64,000 bases of DNA from Sphingobacterium multivorum (lineage in GTDB: Bacteria; Bacteroidota; Bacteroidia; Sphingobacteriales; Sphingobacteriaceae), in contig NZ_CP154261.1 of the NCBI RefSeq assembly GCF_039511225.1, positions 4,216,001 to 4,280,000 of the forward strand. The letters run 5' to 3'. The notes under the pieces were generated by a model. The model was not told the origin of the DNA. It did no database searches and saw only the letters and a program-made list of their open reading frames with translations. The position numbers and the translations under genes are program-made. Positions 56,039-64,000 of the stretch are shown piece by piece. How positions within the stretch are numbered: the first letter of the stretch is position 1; each line of letters opens with the position of its first letter.

Positions 56039-57235
56039 TTACTGCCCTCCTTTCTGTGCTTTAGGATTATTTTTTTCAATGATGAGTTTCCCATCGTCCG
56101 TCAAATGATAGGACAGGTCCTGGTCTTTTAATATTTTTAGGATCGTTGATAACTTGCTCGTTCTGAATGTTCCCCCGAAGAAGGAAACATCGGGTACATC
56201 GCCCTTATAAACCACATCAACCGCATACCATTGAGACAGTTCATCCATGACTTGCCGAAGTGATTTTCCGTCAAAGTTGAATTTGCCATATACCCAAGCC
56301 ATTTCCTGCGCTATGTTGACCGGATGCTTGGTAAGCTGCGTTCCGGCATTGACCGACTGATCGCCGGGGAGCAAGGTTACTTTTTGGCCTTTGATCAATT
56401 CTTTTACCTGTACTTTTCCCTCCAGCAAGGTTGTTTTTGTCTGTGCTGCTGTCGGATAGGCATTGATATTAAAATGCGTTCCAAGCACCTGCACCTGTTG
56501 ATTTTTGGTGTGCACAATAAAAGGTTGATCTTTGCGTTTTGCAACTTCAAAATAGGCCTCGCCCTGGAGACTGACCTCGCGTCTGTCTTTCGCGAATACC
56601 GTCGGATAAGCAAGTGTAGTCCCAGCATTTAGCTTCACCTGAGTGCCATCGGGCAAAGTGACCTCGTAGGTACCACCACGCGGAGTTTCTATCCGGGCAG
56701 ATACCGCTGCATCGATCGACGCCACTTCATGACCATCGTTATAACGTATACCTCCGCCATCGATCACGACTTGCTTTTCGCCCCTATCCAAAGCATATTG
56801 TCTACCATCTGAGAGTGTTATAATCGCCCGATGGGAAGCCGGAAGGCGGTCATTTACAGCCTCAAATTGGGTTTGAACCGGCCGGCTGTTATCCTGATTC
56901 CAATACCACACAACCGAAAGTGCTAACAGCACACTAGCGGCAGCAACATAAGGCCATAGACGCTGCAGCAGCCCAGACCTTTTGGTTGAAGAACGAAAGG
57001 AAAGCTTAGCTTTTATCGACTCAAAATTACGTTGCTTTTCAAAATGCTGTAGACTGGCATAAGCCTCACGCTGCTGCTCCTCATCCAGGCAACGCCAATA
57101 AATCTGTTTGTTCATCACGGATTCTTGCAGCCAGCGTTCCAAAAAAAGACGGTCTTCGCCGCTGAGCGTTCCCCGCATTTCACGGAGGACAAGCGAACTG
57201 ATACGGATAAGTTTTTCTTCTTCTTTAGGGTCCAT
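56039..57235 (-). CDS. FecR-type anti-sigma factor
   Basis: A 398-residue single-pass membrane protein. Residues 1 to about 85 are the cytoplasmic sigma-binding part, one span lies near residues 90-107 (LWPYVAAASVLLALSVV), and the periplasmic FecR core follows (IETPRGGTYEVTLPDGTQV, FEVAKRKDQPFIV). A C-terminal DUF4974-like domain (WVYGKFNFDGKSLRQVMDEL) meets the STN domain of the SusC receptor in known systems. It lies 65 bases after the sigma gene and 112 before susC. Confidence 0.92.
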   Translation of the reverse strand: MDPKEEEKLIRISSLVLREMRGTLSGEDRLFLERWLQESVMNKQIYWRCLDEEQQREAYASLQHFEKQRNFESIKAKLSFRSSTKRSGLLQRLWPYVAAASVLLALSVVWYWNQDNSRPVQTQFEAVNDRLPASHRAIITLSDGRQYALDRGEKQVVIDGGGIRYNDGHEVASIDAAVSARIETPRGGTYEVTLPDGTQVKLNAGTTLAYPTVFAKDRREVSLQGEAYFEVAKRKDQPFIVHTKNQQVQVLGTHFNINAYPTAAQTKTTLLEGKVQVKELIKGQKVTLLPGDQSVNAGTQLTKHPVNIAQEMAWVYGKFNFDGKSLRQVMDELSQWYAVDVVYKGDVPDVSFFGGTFRTSKLSTILKILKDQDLSYHLTDDGKLIIEKNNPKAQKGGQ

Positions 57236-57300
57236 TTTACGCTATTTCATCTATAGATACCACGCCGATTTAAAAAAGTACCAAAGACAATTAAAAAAAA

Positions 57301-57888
57301 TTAAATTTTTCCAAAAAGGACGATCAATGAGAGTAGATAATTAAAGGAATCGCGTTTTAAATGTTGGCGTAGCAGGCCTAGGGCACGTAACTTTTGATTT
57401 TTTACTGTTTGAATATTTAGTTGCAATAGATCCGCAATTTCCTGATTGCTGTTGCCTTCGAGGTAGCTCAGCTGTATAATTTCACGTGCTTTGGGTGGCA
57501 GCTTCTGAATGGCTTCGTAGAGTTCGGCCATGGCTTCGCTATACACAATTTCATGCAGATAAGATTTTTGATTCTGTTCCTGTTGTGCCACATAACTATC
57601 GACTCGATTCAATCTTCGCTGCCGAGCGGTCTGGTGATTGATGCCTACATGACGCGTAGCCTGATAAAGCGCCGCCTTCAGATGTGATAAACTTTCAAAA
57701 CGCCGTCTGCTCTGCCATAAGCGGAGAAATCCCTCCTCGGCAATATCTTCCGCTTCTTTGCTTTCATCCACAAAGCTCGATGCGTATAAACAAATGCGAC
57801 TAAAATAACGGTTGTATACATGCGCACAAGCCTGCTCCTCCCCGTTGAGGAAATCTTCAAGCAGCTCTTTTTCGCTCGTATAGTTCAT
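57301..57888 (-). CDS. ECF-type RNA polymerase sigma-70 factor
   Basis: A 195-residue ECF sigma factor. Region 2 covers about residues 10-85 (FSRICLYASSFV, EAEDIAEEGFLRLW) and region 4 about 125-180 (LPPKAREIIQLSYLEG and the helix-turn-helix SNQEIADLLQLNIQTVKNQ). It should be held inactive by the FecR protein encoded next and released when the SusC receptor binds its ligand. A hydrophobic C-terminal tail (YLLSLIVLFG) is common in Bacteroidota members. Confidence 0.92.
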   Translation of the reverse strand: MNYTSEKELLEDFLNGEEQACAHVYNRYFSRICLYASSFVDESKEAEDIAEEGFLRLWQSRRRFESLSHLKAALYQATRHVGINHQTARQRRLNRVDSYVAQQEQNQKSYLHEIVYSEAMAELYEAIQKLPPKAREIIQLSYLEGNSNQEIADLLQLNIQTVKNQKLRALGLLRQHLKRDSFNYLLSLIVLFGKI

Positions 57889-58041
57889 TGGTAGATCGGT
57901 TTAGCTAGCAGTTCATCTTTTCGTGGTTAAAGATAACTAAATTAATTTTCACCATTTACCTCATCAAGCCATAAATTTTTCAGCCAAGCACATAAAAAAC
58001 AAGCTCAGGTCAGTAATTTATTCAGAACTGTTTCCCTACCC

Positions 58042-58073
58042 TTGTTTTTTCGTTGACAAATGCCCTACCTTTG
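58042..58073 (+). promoter_or_regulatory. Candidate promoter of the protease gene
   Basis: TTG at 58042-58044 and TACCTTTG at 58066-58073, an exact TAnnTTTG box, are 21 bases apart, the normal Bacteroidota spacing. The box lies about 54 bases before the ATG at 58127. This is the cleanest promoter match found in the window. Confidence 0.6.
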
Positions 58074-58126
58074 AGCTGTCGCTTTTTAAAGCAAAACCTA
58101 ATCCAATAAATCAACCTATTTGCCCT

Positions 58127-59833
58127 ATGACACCTTGCTCCAACAAAATTTCTGAAAGCACCTTTCTCCGATACCTCATTATCTGGACAATTTTGTGCTT
58201 GATCACAGGCTTCAATTACTGCTTAGCGCAGCATAAGCAGACCGCTGACCGCGAGATACCGAGATCTTTTATTGACCGAGCGCTAGCGGCTTCCATAAAA
58301 ATGTTCGGCATAGACAGTGCGAGCAGTCAGCAAAACAGTGCGCCTTTCAGTGGAGTCATCGTGCGCTCGGATGGAACGATCCTTACGGTGGCGCATTCCA
58401 CCAAGCCGGGCAATTTTTATCGGGTGATTTTTCCTGATGGCAAGCAGGGTGTTGCCAAAGCGCTCGGACGACTGGTCGTCGACCAACAGAGCAACCTGCC
58501 CGATATTGCGATGATGAAGATGCAGGGCGAAGGTCCTTGGCCCTTTGCTGAAATGGGCTGGTCGTCATCCATCGCCGAAAAGCAACCCTGCTTTGGATTA
58601 TCCTATCCCGAAACCCTGCCCTTCAACATCCCTTTTCTCCGCACTGGCCGCATTCTAAAAAAAATGGATGACTACGGTTTTATTCAAAGTAGCAGTATTA
58701 TGGAGCCCGGTGATTCCGGCGGTCCATTATTTGACACCTTAGGCCGCGTAATTGGCCTACATAGTCGTATCGATGCTGCGGAGGGCATCAATTTTGAAGT
58801 ACCTATAAACAGCTATCGCATCTATTGGAGCTCGCTGACCCATCCGGTTGCAATAAACAGTTACCCCACTGCTACTGATTCAATCGGTAGCGATCCCTTA
58901 GCGAAAAACCTCGTGGTATTCGCAATCAAAAAGCCGACACAAGACCCCAAAACAAATGTTCAGTCTATCCCTATCCACAGTACATTGCAGGGAGATAGCA
59001 TGCATATATTAGGCACCGCATTTAATCTGGCAAACAACGAGCAGGTGATAGTATCCAAGAGTAGCCAGATTGGCGCAGCGCCAATGGCCAAATTTCACAA
59101 CAGCACCTATGCTTTGAAGATCCTGCTTAGAGATGAAGAAAACGACCTGATCGCACTTATAAGTGATCATAAATTTCCGGCAATCACTGTATCGGCGAAC
59201 ACGGGACTAGCCATTCCTGATTCTTTACTTGGTATAAAGCTGTGGTCGCTGCTTGCAGACACTAAACGTAAAAGCGGTGTCCTAGGCATGCCGCCGCGAA
59301 CCTTTCCACGCATACCTATTCCGGGCACGTTCGATGCGCAGATGCAGGAGATTGCAGGTCTTCCAACCTTAACAAAAGTGGACAGTATGGGTGCTGCAGG
59401 ACGGGCTGGACTTCGTATTGGAGATCAAATCATGGCATTAAACGGCCAGGATGTTGCAAGTGCCCTCAAAATCAATGCTGCCATGCAGCAATTTTCTGCA
59501 GGCGATACACTAGCAGTTCAATTCCGTCGCGGGGTGACGGCACTACATACCCAGGTCATTCTGTCCAAATGGGCAGTGCAGCAAAACCCACATCCCGCCA
59601 ATCACATTCCCAAAGGAAAATCAACGCGCAGGGATAATTTTCCACGTGTATTTCTCCACGATTCCCGCATTCATGCCGACGAATGCGGAAGTCCGATCAT
59701 CGACAGCGAAGGCAATTTTATAGGACTCAATATTGCACGCTTTAGTCATACAGCTTGCCTTGCTATCCCCCGAGATACTATTCTGGACATTTTATCCAAA
59801 GCACAACACCTCATTAGCAGCTCAAAAAGATGA
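58127..59833 (+). CDS. Exported trypsin-like serine protease with PDZ and a second, degenerate protease domain
   Basis: A 568-residue protein with an N-terminal hydrophobic export segment (about 14-35). Domain 1 has an intact triad: His90 (TVAHST), Asp126 (PDIAMM) and Ser197 (GDSGGP). From about residue 285 a second protease-like half-barrel starts (ILGTAFNLANNEQVIVSKSS) with Lys311 at the place of His, Asp340 (ENDLIALI) kept, then a PDZ domain (about 415-485, AGRAGLRIGDQIMALNGQDV), and finally ECGSPIIDSEGNFIGLN with Ser522. The PDZ thus appears nested within a pseudoprotease copy. It is a monocistronic gene, divergent from the sigma factor and convergent with GH29 (five bases apart). A role in envelope quality control or in cleaving a regulator is possible but unproven. 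Confidence 0.85.
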   Translation: MTPCSNKISESTFLRYLIIWTILCLITGFNYCLAQHKQTADREIPRSFIDRALAASIKMFGIDSASSQQNSAPFSGVIVRSDGTILTVAHSTKPGNFYRVIFPDGKQGVAKALGRLVVDQQSNLPDIAMMKMQGEGPWPFAEMGWSSSIAEKQPCFGLSYPETLPFNIPFLRTGRILKKMDDYGFIQSSSIMEPGDSGGPLFDTLGRVIGLHSRIDAAEGINFEVPINSYRIYWSSLTHPVAINSYPTATDSIGSDPLAKNLVVFAIKKPTQDPKTNVQSIPIHSTLQGDSMHILGTAFNLANNEQVIVSKSSQIGAAPMAKFHNSTYALKILLRDEENDLIALISDHKFPAITVSANTGLAIPDSLLGIKLWSLLADTKRKSGVLGMPPRTFPRIPIPGTFDAQMQEIAGLPTLTKVDSMGAAGRAGLRIGDQIMALNGQDVASALKINAAMQQFSAGDTLAVQFRRGVTALHTQVILSKWAVQQNPHPANHIPKGKSTRRDNFPRVFLHDSRIHADECGSPIIDSEGNFIGLNIARFSHTACLAIPRDTILDILSKAQHLISSSKR

Positions 59834-59838
59834 TGTTA

Positions 59839-61473
59839 TCAGGTAATTTTTAATACTGTCGCAATATTGTTTTGAACGAAGTCGTCGGGTAGCGATACTT
59901 GCAGGGCATTGTCGAGTTGTCGAAAGGAAATCCGATCATCCGTTCCGAGCAGCTCTACCTGACTGACCTTTCGCGTATGGCCTGTCGAACGGCCCAATGA
60001 CTTGATTGTAATCTGCGTTCCAGTCGTTGTTCCCATAATAAAGGCATACACTGTATTTCCCTTTGTCGTAAAACGGACATCATCGCCGGTAAAAGCTTTA
60101 CCTTTTCCTTCATTGAAGCCCTGCACATGCAATGTAGGAGCTTCCTCTTGTGCGGGTCCCTCACCAAAAATGCGCCAAGGACGCGTTCCAATAATGGCTT
60201 CTTTGTGTATGGCCATCCAGCTTCCTATGCCTTGTACCACTTCCTTCGCCCTATCGTCGATAGAACCATCGCCGCGCAAGGGTACGCTCAATAGTAAATT
60301 ACCATTTTTACTAACTACATCAATCAACATGTGAATGACGGTTTTGGCCGATTTATACTGATTATTCTCATAAATCCGGCGATCATAATGCCAGGAACCT
60401 ATGCAAGTGCAGGTCTGCCAGGGCTGCGGTTCAATGGTATTGCTCTGTCCCCGTTCGATATCCCATACCAAGCATTTCCGTTGCTGTTCATTCAGGATTT
60501 TACCGTTGATGACCACATCAACCTTGCCTTTGTTTGCCTGCATACTTTTATTATAAAAGTCGGCCGCGATCTCCAGTCCAACATTGCTGATTGGATAAAG
60601 CGGCAGTACCGTATCGTCGAAGTAAACCATGTCGGGCTTGTAGTTATACATCAGTTCCAGGGTGCGCGCTTTAAAATTTTCACAGTACGCTTTATGCGGT
60701 ACGCTCACGCCGGAGGCGACATCCCAATGCCACTGCCGATGAACCGTGTTGTCGTCTTTGCTATCTAAACTAGGCTCATGATCCTGAGCGTAGAGCTCCT
60801 GTGGATCGTAATCTGCCCACCATTTTCCGACGCCATCTTTCTTTGTCAGCTTCCCATCGTATGGTATTCCGGCAAACTTTCCGGCTTTATCACTTCGTTG
60901 CGCTGTCTCATACCAGGTCCAGGCATGGGCTGCGTGAACGCTCACACCAAATTTGAGTCCTCGTTTTTTGGCAGCACGCTCCCAGCCGCCTACAATATCT
61001 TTTTTGGGGCCAACATTGACGCTATTCCATTGATGGTGGCTACTGCGGAAAAGATCCAGATTATCATGATGATTGGCTAGGGCCATGAAATACTGGGCAC
61101 CGGCATTTTTATAGAGGTCCATCAGCTCTTCCGGATTCCAATTTTCGGCTTTCCATTGATGGATCACATCCTTGAAACCAAAAACGGAAGGATGTCCATA
61201 TTTTTCGAGATGATACTGGTATTGATCGGATCCTTCCTGATACATACCGCGTGCATACCAGTCGCCCCTTTCCGGCTGACACTGTGGCCCCCAATGTGCC
61301 CATATACCAAATTTGGCATCCCTAAACCAATTAGGTACCTGATAATTTTCAAGTGAGCGCCAGTCGGGATGAAAAGGTACTCTTCCCAAATAGGTGTGTG
61401 CAGCGCTAAATTTGCCAAGGAAAAGCGTCGGAATAGTTGCACCGAGAAACTTAATTGCTGTTCTTCTGTCCAT
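59839..61473 (-). CDS. GH29 alpha-L-fucosidase, exported
   Basis: A 544-residue GH29 from the ATG at 61473, chosen because it gives MDRRTAIKFLGATIP, a twin-arginine-type signal; an in-frame ATG at 61527 lies upstream. The barrel motifs are FGIWAHWGPQC, ALANHHDNLDLF, WNSVNVGPKKDIVGGW and the nucleophile segment VYFDDTVLP (Asp286/Asp287). A C-terminal beta-sandwich follows from about residue 440. It removes alpha-linked fucose. The adjacent SusD and SusC genes on the same strand point to a separate fucosylated-glycan uptake locus continuing beyond the window. Confidence 0.9.
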   Translation of the reverse strand: MDRRTAIKFLGATIPTLFLGKFSAAHTYLGRVPFHPDWRSLENYQVPNWFRDAKFGIWAHWGPQCQPERGDWYARGMYQEGSDQYQYHLEKYGHPSVFGFKDVIHQWKAENWNPEELMDLYKNAGAQYFMALANHHDNLDLFRSSHHQWNSVNVGPKKDIVGGWERAAKKRGLKFGVSVHAAHAWTWYETAQRSDKAGKFAGIPYDGKLTKKDGVGKWWADYDPQELYAQDHEPSLDSKDDNTVHRQWHWDVASGVSVPHKAYCENFKARTLELMYNYKPDMVYFDDTVLPLYPISNVGLEIAADFYNKSMQANKGKVDVVINGKILNEQQRKCLVWDIERGQSNTIEPQPWQTCTCIGSWHYDRRIYENNQYKSAKTVIHMLIDVVSKNGNLLLSVPLRGDGSIDDRAKEVVQGIGSWMAIHKEAIIGTRPWRIFGEGPAQEEAPTLHVQGFNEGKGKAFTGDDVRFTTKGNTVYAFIMGTTTGTQITIKSLGRSTGHTRKVSQVELLGTDDRISFRQLDNALQVSLPDDFVQNNIATVLKIT

Positions 61474-61650
61474 TATACAATGATCTTCGATCAGAATGCC
61501 TCGACACAAATAGCACGACAAAGGCATCCGGTTTATAATTTGTTATCTACTTGAATACCAAAAATACCTGTATTGGATCAGGAAAGAAACTACATAATCG
61601 ATCAATACTAGTACAATATCGACACAGGATTCTTTTTGATCAGTTGAACC

Positions 61651-61677
61651 AAAAAAGGCGCCCTAAAAAGGACACCT
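61651..61677 (-). terminator. Terminator after the right-edge susD
   Basis: On the minus strand a nine-pair stem (two G-U pairs) with a four-U loop is followed by six U. On the plus strand the same bases form C-A mismatches, so it acts for minus transcripts only. It separates susD from GH29, which then needs its own promoter in the 61474-61650 gap; none was recognised. Confidence 0.7.
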
Positions 61678-61724
61678 CCACCTAACACTAACTATGAATA
61701 AATAAAAACATTTATTTTCCCAGA

Positions 61725-63329
61725 TCAATTGTTCATATCATTGCCTTTCAAATTTTTATTGTTGTCCAATTCCGACTGTGGAAAAGGATAGAACATTGCT
61801 TTGGTAGACCAGCCGCCTTTTTTTAAAGGTTCCAGCCAGCTTGGATTGGCCATCCCCCACCGTAACAGGTCAAAATAACGTTGATATTCACCCAAAAATT
61901 CAACAAATCGCTCATGCACGATAATATTTTTGATCGTATTTAAAGGAACGCCGTTTTTTACTAATCCCTGGGCGATCAATCCATCTACATCAGGAATTGT
62001 TCCATTGGATTTTTGATACCATAGGTGTGGCTGCTCATCCGGAACGATATTATTGGCGCGCTTACGCACCAGGTTGATGTATTGTTTCGCTCCGGCGATA
62101 TCGCCACGTTCATTGAGACATTCCGCATAAAGCAGCAGCACATCGCTATAGCGAAAAATACGATCATTGTTGCCATTATCAAAGTCAGCGATCTGAACAT
62201 CCGGACAATATTTCCGGGTACCAAAGAAATCTTTATTGGTCGCCAGGTTTTTCATCCAGTCCGTATAGGTCGTGACCTTACCGTCCAGCTGCGTAAACTT
62301 TGCACCATTCTCGCACCAAAGCGTCATATATTTCCGGGGATCTCCTTCTTCAAATTCATCATGTGCCATTTTATTGGGCGCCAGATTCCACCAGGCACCA
62401 CCCGTTCCGTCAAACATTCCGATTTCCTGCCACCGCCATGAACTCGATATATCGTCCCCTAGCCAACCCGGGCCATTGTAAAGTTGCACTTCGAAAACCG
62501 ATTCTTGATTATTCTCTTTCTTTTCCAAAAAATTATCGCTGTATGCGGACATCAACTGATATTCCTTGCTATCAATAACGCTTTTCAATTGAATCTCGGC
62601 ATTTGCAAAATCCGCTGCCTGTCCTTTTGCCAAAATCGGTTTGTACAGGTAGGTTTTAGCCAAGTAAGCCTGTGCTGCACCTTTGGTTGCCCGACCGATC
62701 ATTTTACTGTCGGCATAGAGTGCTGCCCGCGTTGGCAACAATTCCGAGGCCCTCTTAAAGCCATCCACGATTAGGGCATATACGGCCCCCGCCTGTGCAT
62801 TGCCGGGATAGTAATCTTCGTTGGTCTCGACAGGTTTATTGATCAGCGGAATGGTTTCGCCAAACAACATGCTCAGGTGCAAATAGTTCAGCGCTCTCAA
62901 AAAATACGCTTCCCCCAAGAGTCTATTCTTTCTATTTTGATCTATTTCGCCTTCAAACTTCTGAATCCGATCGATGGCTAAATTAGCCGCAAACACCCCG
63001 TTCCAAAAATCTCTCCAGGTCTGGGCTGCCATCCCATCGCTCGCAGGGGTATTGTAGGTATCCTGATACATGGGTTCCCATTTGAAGGTATGATTATAAT
63101 CATCCCCAGGAGCCAAGAGCTCGAAATACAAACTGCGCGCATATCCACCCTGTGTGCGGCCGATTAACGCTTGGTAGGCCGGTATGACCGAATTTTCCAA
63201 TTGATCTGCTGTTTTATAATAGGTGTCTGTCGACAATTCCTGCGGGTTGGAGAGATCCAGATTCGGTTTGCAGCTTGAAAACTGTATCAGCAATGCAGCA
63301 GCTGCGAGTTTTATATATTTTCTATTCAT
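61725..63329 (-). CDS. SusD-like lipoprotein of the right-edge locus
   Basis: A 534-residue RagB/SusD protein with lipobox FSSC and the N-terminal pattern CKPNLDLSNPQELS. GEAYFLRALNYLHLSMLFG and the C-terminal VHERFVEFLGEYQRYFDLLR are family landmarks. It follows the SusC gene by 15 bases. Together with the downstream GH29 the ligand may be a fucosylated glycan, although the terminator between them weakens the link. Confidence 0.92.
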   Translation of the reverse strand: MNRKYIKLAAAALLIQFSSCKPNLDLSNPQELSTDTYYKTADQLENSVIPAYQALIGRTQGGYARSLYFELLAPGDDYNHTFKWEPMYQDTYNTPASDGMAAQTWRDFWNGVFAANLAIDRIQKFEGEIDQNRKNRLLGEAYFLRALNYLHLSMLFGETIPLINKPVETNEDYYPGNAQAGAVYALIVDGFKRASELLPTRAALYADSKMIGRATKGAAQAYLAKTYLYKPILAKGQAADFANAEIQLKSVIDSKEYQLMSAYSDNFLEKKENNQESVFEVQLYNGPGWLGDDISSSWRWQEIGMFDGTGGAWWNLAPNKMAHDEFEEGDPRKYMTLWCENGAKFTQLDGKVTTYTDWMKNLATNKDFFGTRKYCPDVQIADFDNGNNDRIFRYSDVLLLYAECLNERGDIAGAKQYINLVRKRANNIVPDEQPHLWYQKSNGTIPDVDGLIAQGLVKNGVPLNTIKNIIVHERFVEFLGEYQRYFDLLRWGMANPSWLEPLKKGGWSTKAMFYPFPQSELDNNKNLKGNDMNN

Positions 63330-63344
63330 GATGTCAATAAGGGA

Positions 63345-64000
63345 TTAGAATGTAAATTGAATACCCATAAAATACTCTCTTGAATTTGGAAAGCTCAACC
63401 CCCAAGGCGTTTGCCCATCGATACCACGGCTTAGATTGGAGCGTGTATCGCCCGAGCCCACTTCGGGATCATAACCTGAATACTTGGTAAAGGTCAGTAG
63501 GTTTTTTGCGCCTACGTAAAACCGCAGTCGGTCGATCTTCCAACGTTCAAGTCTAGGACTTGAAAAACTGTAACCAATGTTGACGACTTTGAGCCGCAGA
63601 TAAGAACCATCCTCCACAAACCTGTTGGATGCCCTTAAATTTTGATTCGGGTCGCCGAGTACAGCACGTGGAATATCGGTATCTGTATTTTTGGGATAGA
63701 TGGTCGTTTCACCGGATATGGGATTTTTGAAGACAAGTTCTTCTGCGCGGTAGCGATCAAGTGTTGACGCAAAATTATTGTAGTAATGGTACATCCCCTC
63801 GCCCCAGTATCGGCTATTGTTGTAGATATCGTTTCCTTGACTTCCTTGCCACATCATCGATAGGTCAAAGGTACCAATAGCACTCTGGTAGTTAACGTCA
63901 GCATTGAAACCATAGCTAAAATCAGGTATCGGGCTTCCCAAGAAGTCCTTATCCTGATCATTTAAGACCTTGTCGCCATTTCGGTCATTGAAGCGTACAT
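63345..64000 (-). CDS. SusC-like transporter, C-terminal part (runs off right edge)
   Basis: About 218 C-terminal codons are inside the window, and the frame stays open to base 64000. The segment VRFNDRNGDKVLNDQDKDFL followed by GSPIPDFSYGFNADV is the usual late-barrel motif of SusC proteins, and the chain ends MGIQFTF with a terminal Phe. A TTG within the frame at 63941 is not a true start. It is the transporter partner of the following susD. Confidence 0.9.
   Translation of the reverse strand, partial: VRFNDRNGDKVLNDQDKDFLGSPIPDFSYGFNADVNYQSAIGTFDLSMMWQGSQGNDIYNNSRYWGEGMYHYYNNFASTLDRYRAEELVFKNPISGETTIYPKNTDTDIPRAVLGDPNQNLRASNRFVEDGSYLRLKVVNIGYSFSSPRLERWKIDRLRFYVGAKNLLTFTKYSGYDPEVGSGDTRSNLSRGIDGQTPWGLSFPNSREYFMGIQFTF

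Noticed and set aside
1..64000. Mobile elements, CRISPR arrays, tRNA or rRNA genes
   Set aside because: No transposase or integrase motif, no regularly spaced repeats and no tRNA-like cloverleaf was noticed in the gaps, which are mostly under 200 bases.

Overview
The window reads as chromosomal DNA of a Bacteroidota bacterium, most like Sphingobacterium/Sphingobacteriaceae (placement is inference). It holds three partial or complete SusC/SusD-type glycan or nutrient uptake loci, a hybrid two-component sensor, an ECF sigma/FecR pair, many lipoproteins with a Cys-terminated signal, and promoter-like TAnnTTTG boxes. No tRNA, rRNA, CRISPR array, transposase or prophage gene was seen.

Layout. 1-3.7 kb: the start of a lipoprotein gene on the minus strand, then a tight plus-strand triad with overlapping stops and starts (zinc-type alcohol dehydrogenase resembling the phosphonate-associated HpnZ group, an organophosphate-antiporter-like MFS protein, an exported metallophosphoesterase). 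3.7-6.2 kb: an MscS-type channel. 6.3-8.6 kb: a medium-chain zinc dehydrogenase divergent from an AraC-type regulator. 8.6-47.4 kb: a large xylan (glucuronoarabinoxylan) utilisation locus. Its left arm, on the minus strand, has GH67, GH43, GH10, a GPH sugar symporter, three more GH43 enzymes, an SGNH acetylesterase, a GH95, a CE1 esterase, split transketolase and a transaldolase. A 1358-residue HTCS regulator sits in the middle. The right arm, on the plus strand, has SusC-SusD-SusC-SusD, a DUF1735-like lipoprotein, a GH10 lipoprotein with a binding module inserted into its barrel, a GH5 lipoprotein with a beta-trefoil, and a second SGNH acetylesterase.

47.5-57.9 kb: a separate minus-strand locus with sigma factor, FecR, SusC with an STN signalling domain, SusD, DUF4843-like and PKD-like lipoproteins and a TlpA-like thiol oxidoreductase; its substrate is not evident. 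58.1-59.8 kb: an exported trypsin-like protease whose C-terminal half looks like a second, degenerate protease domain interrupted by a PDZ domain. 59.8-64 kb: GH29 fucosidase, SusD and the 3' part of a SusC gene, a third uptake locus running off the right edge.

How the xylan genes probably work together (inference from families): surface GH10/GH5 lipoproteins cut xylan, the SusC/D pairs import the pieces, periplasmic GH67, GH43, GH95, CE1 and SGNH esterases strip glucuronate, arabinose, galactose/fucose, acetyl and feruloyl groups, the GPH symporter moves short oligomers inward, a leaderless GH43 finishes them in the cytoplasm, and transaldolase plus transketolase send pentose phosphates into central metabolism. 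The HTCS is the likely switch. Xylose isomerase and xylulokinase are not in the window.
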